A DNA stretch of 64,000 nt from contig CAXIPT010000004.1 in the NCBI GenBank assembly GCA_964030475.1, positions 6,334,250-6,398,249 on the forward strand. The letters run 5' to 3'. Shown here one piece after another: positions 33,014 to 64,000 of the stretch. Each line of letters opens with the position of its first letter. Positions within the stretch are counted from its first letter, which is position 1. Under the pieces are notes generated by a model. It was not told the origin of the DNA. It did no database searches and was given only the letters and a program-made list of their open reading frames with translations. This DNA is from Tethya wilhelma. Its lineage: Eukaryota; Porifera; Demospongiae; Tethyida; Tethyidae. The position numbers were made by a program, and so were the translations under genes.

Positions 33014-34885
33014 ATGGCTAACAATCATAAGGTGCTGCCGATGGAGCAGCAGGATGTTGCAAAGCATTTCAATGATGTTGCTAGCAGATATGATGAGCTG
33101 TATGGATTTGTCTACGACTATGTGACTGCTTTCACTATCAAGAATCTGCAACTGCAACCTGATGATCTTTTAGCTGACATTGGAGCAGGCACAGGAGCAA
33201 TCACCCACCTTATATGGAAAACTGGAGGTTTGTTTTCGTTTCAATCTTTTGCATTATGCACAACAGTGACCTCCTGTTTTTATCAACAGCATCCATTATA
33301 ATTTGCTTTGACTATTGATTTACAGTACTGCAAACCTTAATAATACTGAAAAATCATAGAGCTAAAGTTAATGACAGATATTCTTTCTAGTTGCACAAGC
33401 ATGTATGCTGGACTCATGCTTTACATCATATTATCATCATGTATCAGATATGATCATTGTCAATGATCATTATGCGCATAACTCACCATGGCTATATATT
33501 AAAGTGATGTAATGTCGATCGTTAATCCTTCTTGCTTTGCATGTAATAATGCATGTTGCTGTGAAAACATGCAGCATCAGTTGAGCAACACACGTGTGTT
33601 TGTACTTTAGCTTTAGGTGCTAATGTTTTGTTTGTAATTAGGTTATTAGCTATACTTAAGTGTTAATCAGTAATTGTACAATAGTCATTAGCTATAGATC
33701 CTTTGTTTAACTGGTTAGTTTTTTATTTAAGTAGTTCTACTTTTACTCTCTCTATGTGTGCAACTATAATAAGAACTTTAAAAACCTATAAGTACCACTC
33801 GAGTTACTACATTATCTGCAATCAATAAGTTTCTTTGGTACCAGTACATGTAATAATTGCATGACGGCATTGAGTATTGATCAGGCTTCAGTCGTATAGA
33901 TCACTTTCAAACATGTTAAGGTTTCGTTTAGATAGACTAAGTGTGTGTTCAATGTACAGCTTGTAGTGTTGCTACATGATAGTTACACACACGACAACAC
34001 TTAATTATAGTCTTGCCAGCCAGACTCAAGACTACCATGGACCACGCATGAAGTATAATAATTTTACGTATTATTATGATAAACATGGCTACAGTAATAA
34101 CTATTTAATATAATATAGGTTGTTTCTTTTATATATAGGGACAGAATTGCTAAATAGTCAAAAAGATCTGGCATTCACGCCTGTATTCCAGATGCTGGCC
34201 AGTGCTCATAATGTATAATCTCGTGAGCCAGCTAGACGTCCCGCGAGACTACTCATATAATGTACTGTCACATACTGAAACCAGTAACTGTTACTATTAA
34301 TTTTATATTATAATAGATTTAAACAATCCGGTCCTTTGTGTTGATCCTAACCCTGGAATGCTACAAGTGGCGACATCCAAAGGTGGTCTAAAACCTTGCC
34401 TTGCCACAGCTGACGAATTTTTCACAAGTAACTCCATCAATGGCACACGAAAATACAACAAAATTCTCATCAATGAGAGCGCCCATCTCTTTCCGAATCC
34501 TAAAGGCACTTTCCGTAATGCCTTCGACTACCTCCCTACAAATGGTTTGCTGGTACTGATCGTAAGAGCAACAACCAGCACGTTTCCAATGTGGCCTACT
34601 CTCAAAGAAAAGTTTGCGCCATTTTCTGAGGATACGTTCAAGGAATATTTGGTTAAAGCTGGGTTTAAAGTCAAAGTAAAGGCAGAAGTAGGAACCGTTG
34701 AAATGACAAAGGGTGAATGGTACAATCGTCTCCGCAAGCGAGTGTTCAGTACGCTCTACGAGTTTTCTGATGAGGAGATCGAAGAGGGTCTCAAGGAGCT
34801 GGATCGAGATTGGTTTCCTGGGAAGAAGGATTCAGATCTTATTGTTATTAGCGACACCTTGCAGTATTACATTGCCACTAAATAG
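33014..34885 (+). CDS. SAM-dependent methyltransferase, copy 1
   Basis: Two exons, 33014-33227 and 34317-34885 (donor GGAG|GTTTGT, acceptor AATAG|AT), give about 260 residues in phase. The class I Rossmann methyltransferase motif I is ADIGAGTGAIT, preceded by VASRYDELYG. VDPNPGMLQVA is the acidic motif II that binds the SAM ribose. Later motifs KILINESAHLFP and DYLPTNGLLVLIVR follow the usual order. The C-terminus carries a conserved FSDEEIEEGLKELDRDWFPG segment shared with copy 2. Substrate unknown; likely cytosolic. It is the upstream member of a tandem pair, and its intron is about 1.1 kb against 0.2 kb in the partner. Confidence 0.82.
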
Positions 34886-35299
34886 TGAAAAAATAGTGTT
34901 TTGGTTGTTGTATCAATTCATTAATGTCATGGTTATGTTTGTGACGATCTTTACCTATTATTGTGAGCTTGCGCATAAAGTGGTCTGTACAGCTGATGTC
35001 CAGATAAGTATAAACAATCTGCTATAGGTTAGACAATGGCAGCTTCAAGTTCAGTTTAATAGCTATATAAAACACAATTATTCTGTTCGATACAGGCAGT
35101 GGCATTATTGTAAATACTATATAGTGAAATTTTCTTCAATGCCGGGCTGAGTCAAAGGGGAGCCTGGGGACGGGGCTAGTTATAGACCACTGTATGAGCA
35201 ATTATTCCATGGGTTTGTATCAAGCAAGATTCTGTTAAAAGGTAATAAACAAAGTTCTTGAAGCAGTCGAAACATTTTGCAGCAATGTAGTCCTGTATG

Positions 35300-35690
35300 C
35301 ATATGTAGAGTCATTTATTGATCCTTACGAAGTTGTTGAACATATCATGAATGATTCCAACTTCACAACTATATAGACTCTTTCAGTTTGACAGAAGTTG
35401 CAGGAAGCATTGTCCTATAAGAAAACTGTCACCCCTCTCCCTGTCTTTGGAGCCTTACATCAAATTTAAAACCATCAACATTGCATGAAATCTTTGATGA
35501 TGAAAGGTCAGGTGAGAAAATAGACGATCGTCTTATGTCTCAAGTCAAAAAATCTCTTTTAAAGCATAAGGTTATAGCAGACTACTTTGAAGAAATAGTA
35601 CAGAAGCATTTGCCATCATTTAGAAACTAGAGCCTGAAGATTCTGACAGTGAAGAGAGTGTGTTATCTCTCCATGAATGAAACACACTAT
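35300..35690 (+). pseudogene. Decayed Roc-COR (COR/tail) fragment
   Basis: Plus-strand frames here carry SFIDPYEVVEH, LTEVAGSIV, LHEIFDDE and EDSDSEESVLSLHE, interrupted by stops and frame changes. They parallel LLLDPYEVTSH, IREIASAIY and the DADSDEGGDSDVSE tail of the gene at 24140-26275. It is therefore a relic of a related gene lying between the two methyltransferases. No Roc GTPase part remains. Confidence 0.55.
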
Positions 35691-35724
35691 CTCTCCATGA
35701 ATGAAACACACTCTCTTCACTGTC
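35645..35724. repeat. 20-bp inverted repeat around a 24-bp tandem duplication
   Basis: Arms gacagtgaagagagtgtgtt (35645-35664) and its exact reverse complement (35705-35724) enclose two copies of a unit beginning atctctccatgaatgaaa. It sits at the end of the Roc-COR relic. Confidence 0.9.
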
Positions 35725-36557
35725 ACTTTCATATTCCGGATCCTTCAAGTTAGTAACTTGAAAATAAACTCAATTGAACTATGCAGTCCCTATAGCGTAG
35801 TAAGTAAACACAATGGTGTAACTTAGTGTGTGGCACAGTTTATGATGAAAGGTTGTTGTTTTTAACTTTGATGACCATTACCAAGAAATGCAAATTGTGC
35901 ACTTCCAAGGCTCTTTACAGATTCTGGTGACCCTCTCAATATACTGGCAATTTCAGGGATCAGTTTTGAGTTTCAAAACTACAAAATATCAAACGACACA
36001 ACAGAACAGGAACTGATTTGAGGTAAAAATGAGGAGAAGTACATAGCTAAGCCAGACCGGGCACTGAGGGAGAGATAGATTGATTTCTACAGTTTCCTGA
36101 CTCTGACTGACTAAGGATAAGAGAACTTGACTGTCATACACTATGAGTGTGCTGGGCTAGAATTACTCAAAATGTCTAGAGAATTATTTTAAAAAGCTAA
36201 CCCATACACATATACATTCATATACTTTGACTTACATAGCGGTGTAGTTGAACAGTTCAAAGTTCGGCTGACATTTCGGTGCCTGGGCACTGCGAGTAGG
36301 TTTTCTTTAAACTTGAAATTAGTTTTCGATACCTGACTTGAACCTCTGTCTTGTAATTCCATAGTTCCTTTAGCAGTAGTATAACCACACATTCTGAACT
36401 TGCTCTGTGAGACTCCACTTCTTGGTTTGCCAGTGTGCTGACTTGATGAACGGTTTGAAAAAAGCGCCACAGCCACGTGGCAATTTCCGTTCCGTTAGAC
36501 CACACCCACTGACAAAACAGCGGATGTTGCAGCGGCAATCAACGCGGTAGTTGCAAA

Positions 36558-37552
36558 ATGGACGAACTTTGTGGCTTTTCAATGAAAGAAGCAGAAGTTT
36601 CTGATCATTACAATGATGTAGCTAGCCGTTACGATGAGCTATATGGATTCACCAACAACTATATTTCAGATTTCTCCATCAAGCATCTACAACTGCAACC
36701 TGATGATCTTCTAGCTGACATTGGTGCAGGCACAGGAGCAATCACCCATCTTATTTGGAAGAAAGCAGGTTAAAACTATTATTATTCTCAATCTCCAGTA
36801 TCTCATGAAGTGTATCCGTTATAAGCCTGATGATCATACGAATCAGTGGTCTGCCCTGTGGTGACTGACTGAACTTGATGCACTGTGGTACTGATTGGAT
36901 GATACTGCTTTGTCAGCCACTGAGTTATTTTCATGAATTTAATGTCTTTCTTCAAATCTTTATAGGTCTTACAAACCCAGTCCTTACTGTTGAACCAAAT
37001 GCCAAAATGTTAAAGATAGCCGAATCTTATGAAGGACTCAAACCATACTGTGCTACGGTTGACGATTTCCTTGATAAGTCAAACAGTACCACTAATAACG
37101 ATGATAAGGTGTTGAAATGCAACAAGCTCCTCATTAATGAGAGCTCCCATCTCTTTCCTGATCTAGAAGGAGCACTCTGTAAAGTTCACAAGTATCTACC
37201 TAGTGATGGACTGCTGTTGTTGATTTCTAGATCCACTCAATGCACTTTTCCCAAATGGAAGTTACTAGATAGCAAGTTTACTAGTCGTACAATCGATGAA
37301 ATCAAAACTGCTATAGTCAGCGCTGGTTTTAATGTCAAGATGGTACAAGAGGTTGGTGTCACTCAAATGACTAAGAAGGAGTGGTATGATAAGTATAGAA
37401 GAAGGATATTCACCCCACTTCGTGAGTTTTCTGACGAGCAGATTGAAGAAGGACTCAGAGAACTCGATCGGGATTGGTTCCCTGGGAAGAAGGATAGGGA
37501 TTTGGTCGACATTAAAGATAGTTTGATGTTTTACATTGCAACAAAGTTGTAG
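36558..37552 (+). CDS. SAM-dependent methyltransferase, copy 2
   Basis: Two exons, 36558-36768 and 36966-37552, give about 265 residues. Motif I ADIGAGTGAIT, the VASRYDELYG lead-in and the C-terminal FSDEQIEEGLRELDRDWFPG are shared with copy 1, and the intron interrupts the same codon position. The ribose-binding acidic residue is present as VEPNAKMLKIA. The pair arose by tandem duplication. Copy 2 has a short Asn/Asp insertion (SNSTTNNDDK) after motif II. No features suggest inactivation; the substrate cannot be told from sequence. Confidence 0.82.
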
Positions 37553-37735
37553 TTGACATTATTGTCTATATACTCTACATTATTATGGTCATGACATTGA
37601 GATAAAGTTGGCATAAGTATGTGGTCGTCACGACAAAAAGCAAGTTGTAGTCAGATTACTTAATAGACGCGCCATTACGCGCGCCTTGGCCTCAGTAATG
37701 CTGACTCAGCAGCACAGCTCAATGTTTTTCAGTGC

Positions 37736-58876
<21,141 letters not shown>

Positions 58877-59067
58877 TCTATGCTGGGTCAAATTAGAGAC
58901 AAAATAATAATGTTGGGAATGAATAATAATTTTTGTTTAATGATTCAATGTGATTTTCTACGTCAAGAATGACTCTTGTTTCATTAATTTTTAAGTGTTT
59001 TTAAAAAGTATTTCTGTACATACTTAGAAAAATCCACTATAAAAACTGATTTGTACCATTTGTCAGC

Positions 59068-59177
59068 CACGTGTTGATGAGGAAGACTATGTTAGTGTGG
59101 TTGTAGACCAACCACTTGCATCCGTTTGGATGAGGTTCGAATCAGTTCAGAAGACTACACGTAATTTTTTTTTTTTT
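59068..59177 (+). repeat. tRNA-derived SINE-like element with T-rich tail
   Basis: tRNA-like A-box (gttagtgtggttgtagacc) and B-box (gaggttcgaatca) spaced as in a tRNA, followed by a run of 13-14 T, a pol III terminator. Anticodon arm weakly paired. Located between APAF1 and the next gene. Confidence 0.6.
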
Positions 59178-59352
59178 ACAACTTTTTTTTCTGCGATTCG
59201 CGGCATTAATTCTTTAATTGCGCATGCGCGCGCGTGTAGCATCAGGTGACATGCGCGTGCGTGAGATATGCATGATGCAATCATATTATAGTCCAGCTTT
59301 TATGTCTATCATTATGATATTGATGCAATCGACCTTTCGTCTTGCGTGTGTG

Positions 59353-60393
59353 ATGGTGCTGAAAAAAGTTGTCTTCTTGTTGGTCATATTTGCCCTCAGT
59401 GTGTCTACCACACATGGAGCATTTGACCGCGACTCGTTCATACGTTGTGCTAGACTCACTTCTGAAGGCCTATGCAACTCGAACGAGCTGCTATCCGTTG
59501 TGCAACAGCAACTGAACAATGCTGCAGCTTGCCAAAGGACTGAACTAACTGTATCATTCTCAACAGAATGTGCTAGAGATACTGATATTGGTGCTTACTG
59601 TTCCGAAACACTATATTACCTAGGTGATGTGATCCAACTTCTCACAGAGTGTGGCACTCCATTTGCATCAGGGTCGTGTCCGACTACCTGTCGCGATCAT
59701 CTACAAACACTCAGAGACTCTCTCGGTTGTTGCATCAACGCTGTCTTCAATCGCACAGACACACAGTATCAGTTTGCCTTGCCCATATTCACCAACCAAG
59801 CTTGGACCACCTGCGGTGTATCACCTGTGAATGCCACTTGCACGGGCGCTCTACCTTTTAGTCTTCCGGATATGGCCAACACCAGTTCTAGTTGTAGCTA
59901 CAGTGCTCAACTTGCGGCCGATTTGGAACAGTTTTGCACCCCGGCTAGCCGAGTTGATGATCTTAACTCAATGATCAATGCCAACGGTGAATGTGATTCA
60001 TATGTGGAATATTTTCGTCAGCTTTGCACCATAGGACCTGATGGTGAATTCTGTCTAGTCACTCCCACTTCAGTGTCAGACTTTGTGAGCTATCTCAACT
60101 TTATTCCCAGTCTCTGTACCTCAACGACTCAATGTTCTCAGCAATGTCAAGAGGTGGTTCGAAATTTTGCCACAAACAGAGGCTGTTGTGTGAACTCATT
60201 GTACAACTCTACGTACACTAAAGCTCTTGGTATGTCCTATCCATTCTTGGAGAATGATGATCTTTTTGAGTTGTGTGGAGTCGAGACACCTCCTCAAACT
60301 TGTGCTGGGGGTGCGAAACAAGTGAGAGGGTTGAACTTTACTCTCATCTTGGCATTGTCCTTTTTGCTCTTTATTTTCAACAATAATTATTAA
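59353..60393 (+). CDS. Secreted Cys-rich two-repeat protein, probable GPI anchor
   Basis: Single exon, 346 residues from the ATG of MVLKKVVFLLVIFALSVSTTHG, chosen because it places a clear signal peptide at the N-terminus (an in-frame ATG at 59224 would bury it). The mature part holds two similar halves, each ending in a Cys-pair motif: LRDSLGCCINAVFNRT and FATNRGCCVNSLYNSTYT, with preceding CPTTCRDH and TQCSQQCQEVV. Several N-glycosylation sequons are present. The C-terminus (VRGLNFTLILALSFLLFIF) is hydrophobic with almost no tail, as expected for a GPI signal. I recognise the general type from sponge genomes but no named family. Likely a cell-surface protein. Confidence 0.75.
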   Translation: MVLKKVVFLLVIFALSVSTTHGAFDRDSFIRCARLTSEGLCNSNELLSVVQQQLNNAAACQRTELTVSFSTECARDTDIGAYCSETLYYLGDVIQLLTECGTPFASGSCPTTCRDHLQTLRDSLGCCINAVFNRTDTQYQFALPIFTNQAWTTCGVSPVNATCTGALPFSLPDMANTSSSCSYSAQLAADLEQFCTPASRVDDLNSMINANGECDSYVEYFRQLCTIGPDGEFCLVTPTSVSDFVSYLNFIPSLCTSTTQCSQQCQEVVRNFATNRGCCVNSLYNSTYTKALGMSYPFLENDDLFELCGVETPPQTCAGGAKQVRGLNFTLILALSFLLFIFNNNY

Positions 60394-60785
60394 TAATAAT
60401 TATTATTAGTGCTATCGAACATTAATTGATTATAGTTTTATATATTATTGGAATTAATGTCATGTATATATACTTGATTGTATTATATTATAATCTCATG
60501 CAGTTATAATAGTCGTATATATAATACCGTACTGCAGTTGCATTATATGTGCTAATGAACATTATTTGATTATAGTTTTATTATTGGAAGGCTAAATAGA
60601 TACATGACTTAATACTAGCAGCTAGGTGTTGTTGTAGTGACCAAAAACATTCATTTGTATAAAAAAAAATCACTGAATTAAAATTTTGTGTATATACTAC
60701 AGGGAACTTGAAAGCTAATACAAAAATTATAACATAATTGCATTTCGATCAGGTTCAAATTCGAATTTTGTGCATTATAATTATT
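60394..60785. other. Intergenic, convergent 3' ends
   Basis: About 390 bp of AT-rich DNA between convergent genes. A stretch around 60400-60470 (cattaattgattatagttttata) is repeated imperfectly at about 60558-60585. No coding sequence. Confidence 0.5.
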
Positions 60786-61385
60786 CTACTGAACTTTACA
60801 GTTAGCACCAGGCTTCTTATTCTTCTTTCCAAATGACAGTGCCGCCTCAGTCGCTGTTTCAAACACCTCGCGCACTCCTTCCCTCGTTTTGGCTGAGCAC
60901 TCCAAATAGGCATAAGCATCAATTTTTTCCGCTAGTTCTTTCCCCAACTCAACAGTTACCGGTGTCTGTTTGGACCTAGCAAGTTCTCTGATTGTGCTTT
61001 CGTCATTTCGTAAGTCCTTTTTAGTGCCTACAAGTACGATGGGCGTTTTGGGACAAAAGTATCGCAATTCTGGTGTCCATTTTTCTGTAATATTCTCCCA
61101 AGAATCAGGACTGTCAATGGAGAACACCATCAAAATCACGTCCGTGTCGGGATAGGAGAGAGGACGCAAACGGTCGTAGTCTTCCTGTCCTGCCGTGTCC
61201 CACAGTGCCAATTCAACCATGACCCCGCCCACTTCGATATCTGCTACGTAATTTTCAAACACTGTTGGAACATAAACTTCGGGGAATTGGTCTTTGGAGA
61301 ATACAATGAGTAGGCACGTCTTTCCTGCAGCTCCATCTCCAACGATGACTAGTTTTTTTCGAATTGTAGTAGATTTTGAAATAGA
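60786..61385 (-). CDS. Rho-family small GTPase (first exon not found)
   Basis: A 200-codon last exon (acceptor TTTACAG|TCT at 61385) holds nearly the whole GTPase. P-loop GDGAAGKT, effector loop [37 protein letters not shown] and ECSAK are intact, as is the Rho insert helix ([18 protein letters not shown]). Sequence is closest to RhoA/B/C, controllers of actomyosin. It ends in a polybasic stretch ([10 protein letters not shown]) and CaaX box CKVQ. The terminal Gln would favour farnesylation, unlike the Leu of RhoA/C. A short 5' exon with the start Met must lie upstream on the minus strand; I did not find it. The upstream neighbour at 61558-62583 is on the same strand. Confidence 0.88.
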   Translation of the reverse strand, partial: SISKSTTIRKKLVIVGDGAAGKTCLLIVFSKDQFPEVYVPTVFENYVADIEVGGVMVELALWDTAGQEDYDRLRPLSYPDTDVILMVFSIDSPDSWENITEKWTPELRYFCPKTPIVLVGTKKDLRNDESTIRELARSKQTPVTVELGKELAEKIDAYAYLECSAKTREGVREVFETATEAALSFGKKNKKPGANCKVQ

Positions 61386-61465
61386 CTGTAAAGAAGTATA
61401 ATATTGTATATATAAGTGTTAATCATATTTTTATGATAACACACTTATTTAATAATAATCATGTG

Positions 61466-61467
61466 TA

Positions 61468-61503
<36 letters not shown>

Positions 61504-61550
61504 CGCATGCACACACATGCACACGCACGCACTCACACACACACACAAAG
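61466..61550. repeat. (CA)n with CG/GCA interruptions
   Basis: Imperfect CA tract between the Rho exon and the coiled-coil gene. Confidence 0.85.
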
Positions 61551-61557
61551 TATCTGT

Positions 61558-62580
61558 CTATTTCCATTCAGAAAATTGAACCTTGGAATGTTTTTTCTTG
61601 AGTGTCCCTGATTCAGACTTAGTGTTGGATTCAACCGATTCATGTCTCTCTGGCATTGGACTAGGAGGAGCGGATCCTTTGTCCGGGCTCTTTGGTGTCA
61701 CAGTGAGTTGGTTGCTGTCACTAGTACTCCCATCACCATCGCCTCCATCAGACTCGGCAGGTTTAGCCTTTTTCTCTTCTTTTTTTGGTTCTGGCTTGTC
61801 TGGTTTGACATCTGATTCATCCTTAATAACATCTCCGATTGAAGCAGCGAGAAACGAATCACTCTGATTATGTGAAGAATACACGATACATGCAATCATA
61901 CTGGGTAATTATTCTACAGATGTGATTAATATTGTGAGCTATAATTGGTTAGCCTCGAACCAGCTAGGCTCTCTCCCACTAGTTTCTGCCTGCCAATTTT
62001 TATCTGAGTGCCTGGTTCGAGTCTAATAATTATTTACAATATAACTTTCATCTCAAATGGTAAGCACTTATAATACATAGCAGCTAGGAATTCAGATAAA
62101 GAAAAACTACTATCCATTGTATAATAACATTCTATATGACTATTATTATATTAGAATACCTCCAAACTTTGTATGTCAATTTTTCCATCAGCTCCAATTT
62201 TCCTCTTTAATGCTTCAACAATGTTTCTTGCCTCCGTCTTTTTCTCTTCAAGCAAGATGTCTTTGGCATGACAGATCTTTTCCAGAGCCTCATTTGCCAT
62301 CTACATGAGCAGTTTATGGTGAAATTTAATACTAAGTCATTGTACAACATATAGTATTACGATTATTTTTGCCAGTATATATTATATCAGAAGCTTAAAC
62401 TTCAAGACTATGCCACATTATCCACATATATAACAGTTTGTAGGTCAAGCTTATAGGCTTCAATACTTTGTACAATTTCGACTAACTTACTTCTCTAACA
62501 CCAAGTTTGGTTTTTAGTTTTTGTATTTCTTCATCCTTTTTCTTTAGATCACCACTCTGTTCTTCAGTAGTGGAGGCACG

Positions 62581-62583
<3 letters not shown>
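61558..62583 (-). CDS. Coiled-coil protein, 3' exons (5' incomplete)
   Basis: Three phase-0 exons: 62583-62491, 62300-62160 and 61863-61558, ending at a TAG. They encode 179 residues. First a Lys/Glu-rich coiled coil (KKKDEEIQKLKTKLGV, LLEEKKTEARNIVEALKRK), then SDSFLAASIGDVIKDES. Last comes a disordered acidic/Ser-Pro tail (KPDKPEPKKEEKKAKP, GDGDGSTSDSNQ, APPSPMPERHESVES). More exons should lie further right, but I found none up to 64000. Family not recognised. ATG at the start of exon 62300 could be internal. Confidence 0.6.
61950..62030. mobile_element. Small foldback of the TAGCCTCG family
   Basis: Starts ttagcctcgaaccag and ends ctggttcgagtctaa, with tagctaggctctctc inside. Lies in an intron of the coiled-coil gene. 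Confidence 0.5.

Positions 62584-62619
<36 letters not shown>
62584..62619. repeat. (GT)n at an exon acceptor
   Basis: On the minus strand this is a CA tract whose end forms the acceptor CACACAG of the exon at 62583. Confidence 0.9.
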
Positions 62620-64000
62620 TTTGCTAATGATGGGAATAGATTCAGTGGGGAATACATGCTAGTTGCAAGTCAGCTAGATTGCAACCATTGCAAGCACCCT
62701 GGAGCATTTCACCTTCAGACCTCCTCCAAAGAAAACATACCCTATCGGTGCGAGTCAAAGAGAAAACAAACACAAATTCCACCAGACACAAGAACGTAGG
62801 CAACAGTACAGCTGTGTGAAAAGAATACCGGGCGCTAAAATTAATGATGACAGATGTTGTTTTAGGCGGTCAAATCCAGAAAGAACGTGTGTGTGTGTGT
62901 GTGTGAGTATGTGTGGAACAGAAAGAATTGCAAAATGGAATCGAAAAGTGTGATCTAAGCATATAACACCATAAAGTTGGTCGATTGCAGTAAGTTTTCC
63001 CTACTGGTTGAAACTTCCAAACAAAAAACAATGCCCATACTGTTTATTCAACACACACACCAAAGAGAAACATTCCAGAGGAGCAAAAACACACTATTGC
63101 ATGCACGAGAGTATAAAAACAAGACAACAATATACAATACTCACACGTGAAACTATACCAGTCACACACATCAATATAACATCACAGGAAGAAACAAATC
63201 CCCCCTGCATAGTTATATCATATTACTATTACCATAGCCATATATATACATACAATATGCATTTTTCACCTTTCATCAACGAAAACTGAAAAGGAACTTA
63301 AAAAGTTCAGATATCCTCCAATATCACTATTTTTGAGCAGCATGTTGTCATTAGAGAGGATTTTCTGTTTCAATAAACAAGGCGTGAGTTAAGGGTCGCG
63401 GTGAGATTGAACAACTTGGGATATCCTTAACAGGGTAGGAAATGAACTCTCCAGTGTACAACACGACAGAGCTAACGTAAACATTACAAATTTCTAAACA
63501 CAGAGTAGCAAAAATGTTTTAACAGTGTTTACAGGAAAAAAGTATGCATACTAGTCAAAACACGCTCAAAAAGAGTTTCAAGGGTAAACGCAATCGTAAA
63601 AGTGTACATGTACATGTACTGTACATGCATGCCAACGGATGTACACATGCAATTATCTTAGTTGCAAAAATGGCACCAAAATTAGGGAAAATCGTTGGAA
63701 TGTAGGGGGTTTACCTAAACCTTTTAGCACTACTCTACAGGTCATTAGCAAAAAAGCTAACAAGCCAAAAGAAAGCTTACAAGCACACAATAAAATTCAT
63801 ACACACATTATGATAATGGATGTCCTTTTATGACAGACACATAAGTGTCACTCCAATGAGCTTAGTTCCTTTCCTCTTCAAAAGGGACGCTAAAATATCA
63901 CCGGAAAGAGAGAGAATCACAATGCACTTCGCTACGGATACTAGCAGCGGTCAATGAGGCACTGGACATCAAAGGCACGATGAGTGTTCAGCCATAGAAT
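62620..64000. other. No gene resolved
   Basis: About 1.4 kb with a short GT tract at 62887-62904 and several short open frames that resemble nothing known. It may be intron of the coiled-coil gene or 5' flank of the Rho gene. Confidence 0.4.

Noticed and set aside
61385..61863. Fusion of the coiled-coil exon to the Rho GTPase exon
   Set aside because: Both are phase 0 and adjacent, but the coiled-coil exon ends in a stop and has no convincing donor, so separate genes are more likely.

Overview
The window looks like metazoan nuclear DNA, most likely from a sponge. Genes carry short GT-AG introns, the DNA is AT-rich and crowded with dinucleotide microsatellites, and there are two assembly gaps (about 38286-39012 and 56150-56500) plus isolated n positions. 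The protein content is animal: an APAF1 homologue, TRIM-NHL, PPP1R15, Rho, a HADHA relative and a Roc-COR protein. A cluster of short-chain collagen (C4-like) genes, a family best known from freshwater sponges, points to Porifera.

Layout. 1-5300: mostly repeats plus a weakly supported two-exon minus-strand gene. 5476-8239 (-): five-exon type II membrane protein resembling C6orf89. 9455-14040 (-): six-exon HADHA-like protein with an intact hydratase active site, a decayed dehydrogenase half and a C-terminal membrane anchor. 14570-19990 (+): single-exon 1806-residue beta-helix/multi-pass membrane protein. 20646-23872: a nest of short inverted-repeat transposons. 24140-26275 (+): Roc-COR protein ending in a death-domain-like tail. 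27625-29427 (+): PPP1R15-type PP1 regulator. 30329-32602 (+): TRIM-NHL. 33014-37552 (+): two tandem methyltransferase genes separated by a decayed Roc-COR fragment. 37736-58876 (+): an APAF1-type gene of at least 26 exons with two CARDs, NB-ARC and many one-exon WD repeats. 59353-60393 (+): secreted, probably GPI-anchored Cys-rich protein. 60786-62583 (-): Rho GTPase and a coiled-coil protein.

The most unusual part is the APAF1 locus. Its intron at 44831-46144 contains five in-phase minus-strand exons of a histone acetyltransferase 1 (HAT1) homologue, bracketed on both sides by GT/CA microsatellites and lacking both gene ends. Its intron at 46811-54597 contains a secreted coiled-coil protein on the plus strand and a decaying array of minus-strand short-chain collagen genes; one WD exon required by the reading phase was not found there. 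Several introns begin or end directly in GT or CA repeats, and one has complementary repeats at its two ends.

Exon boundaries were placed by hand from GT-AG sites, reading phase and family similarity recalled from memory; no database search was run. Coordinates may be off by a base or two at splice sites.
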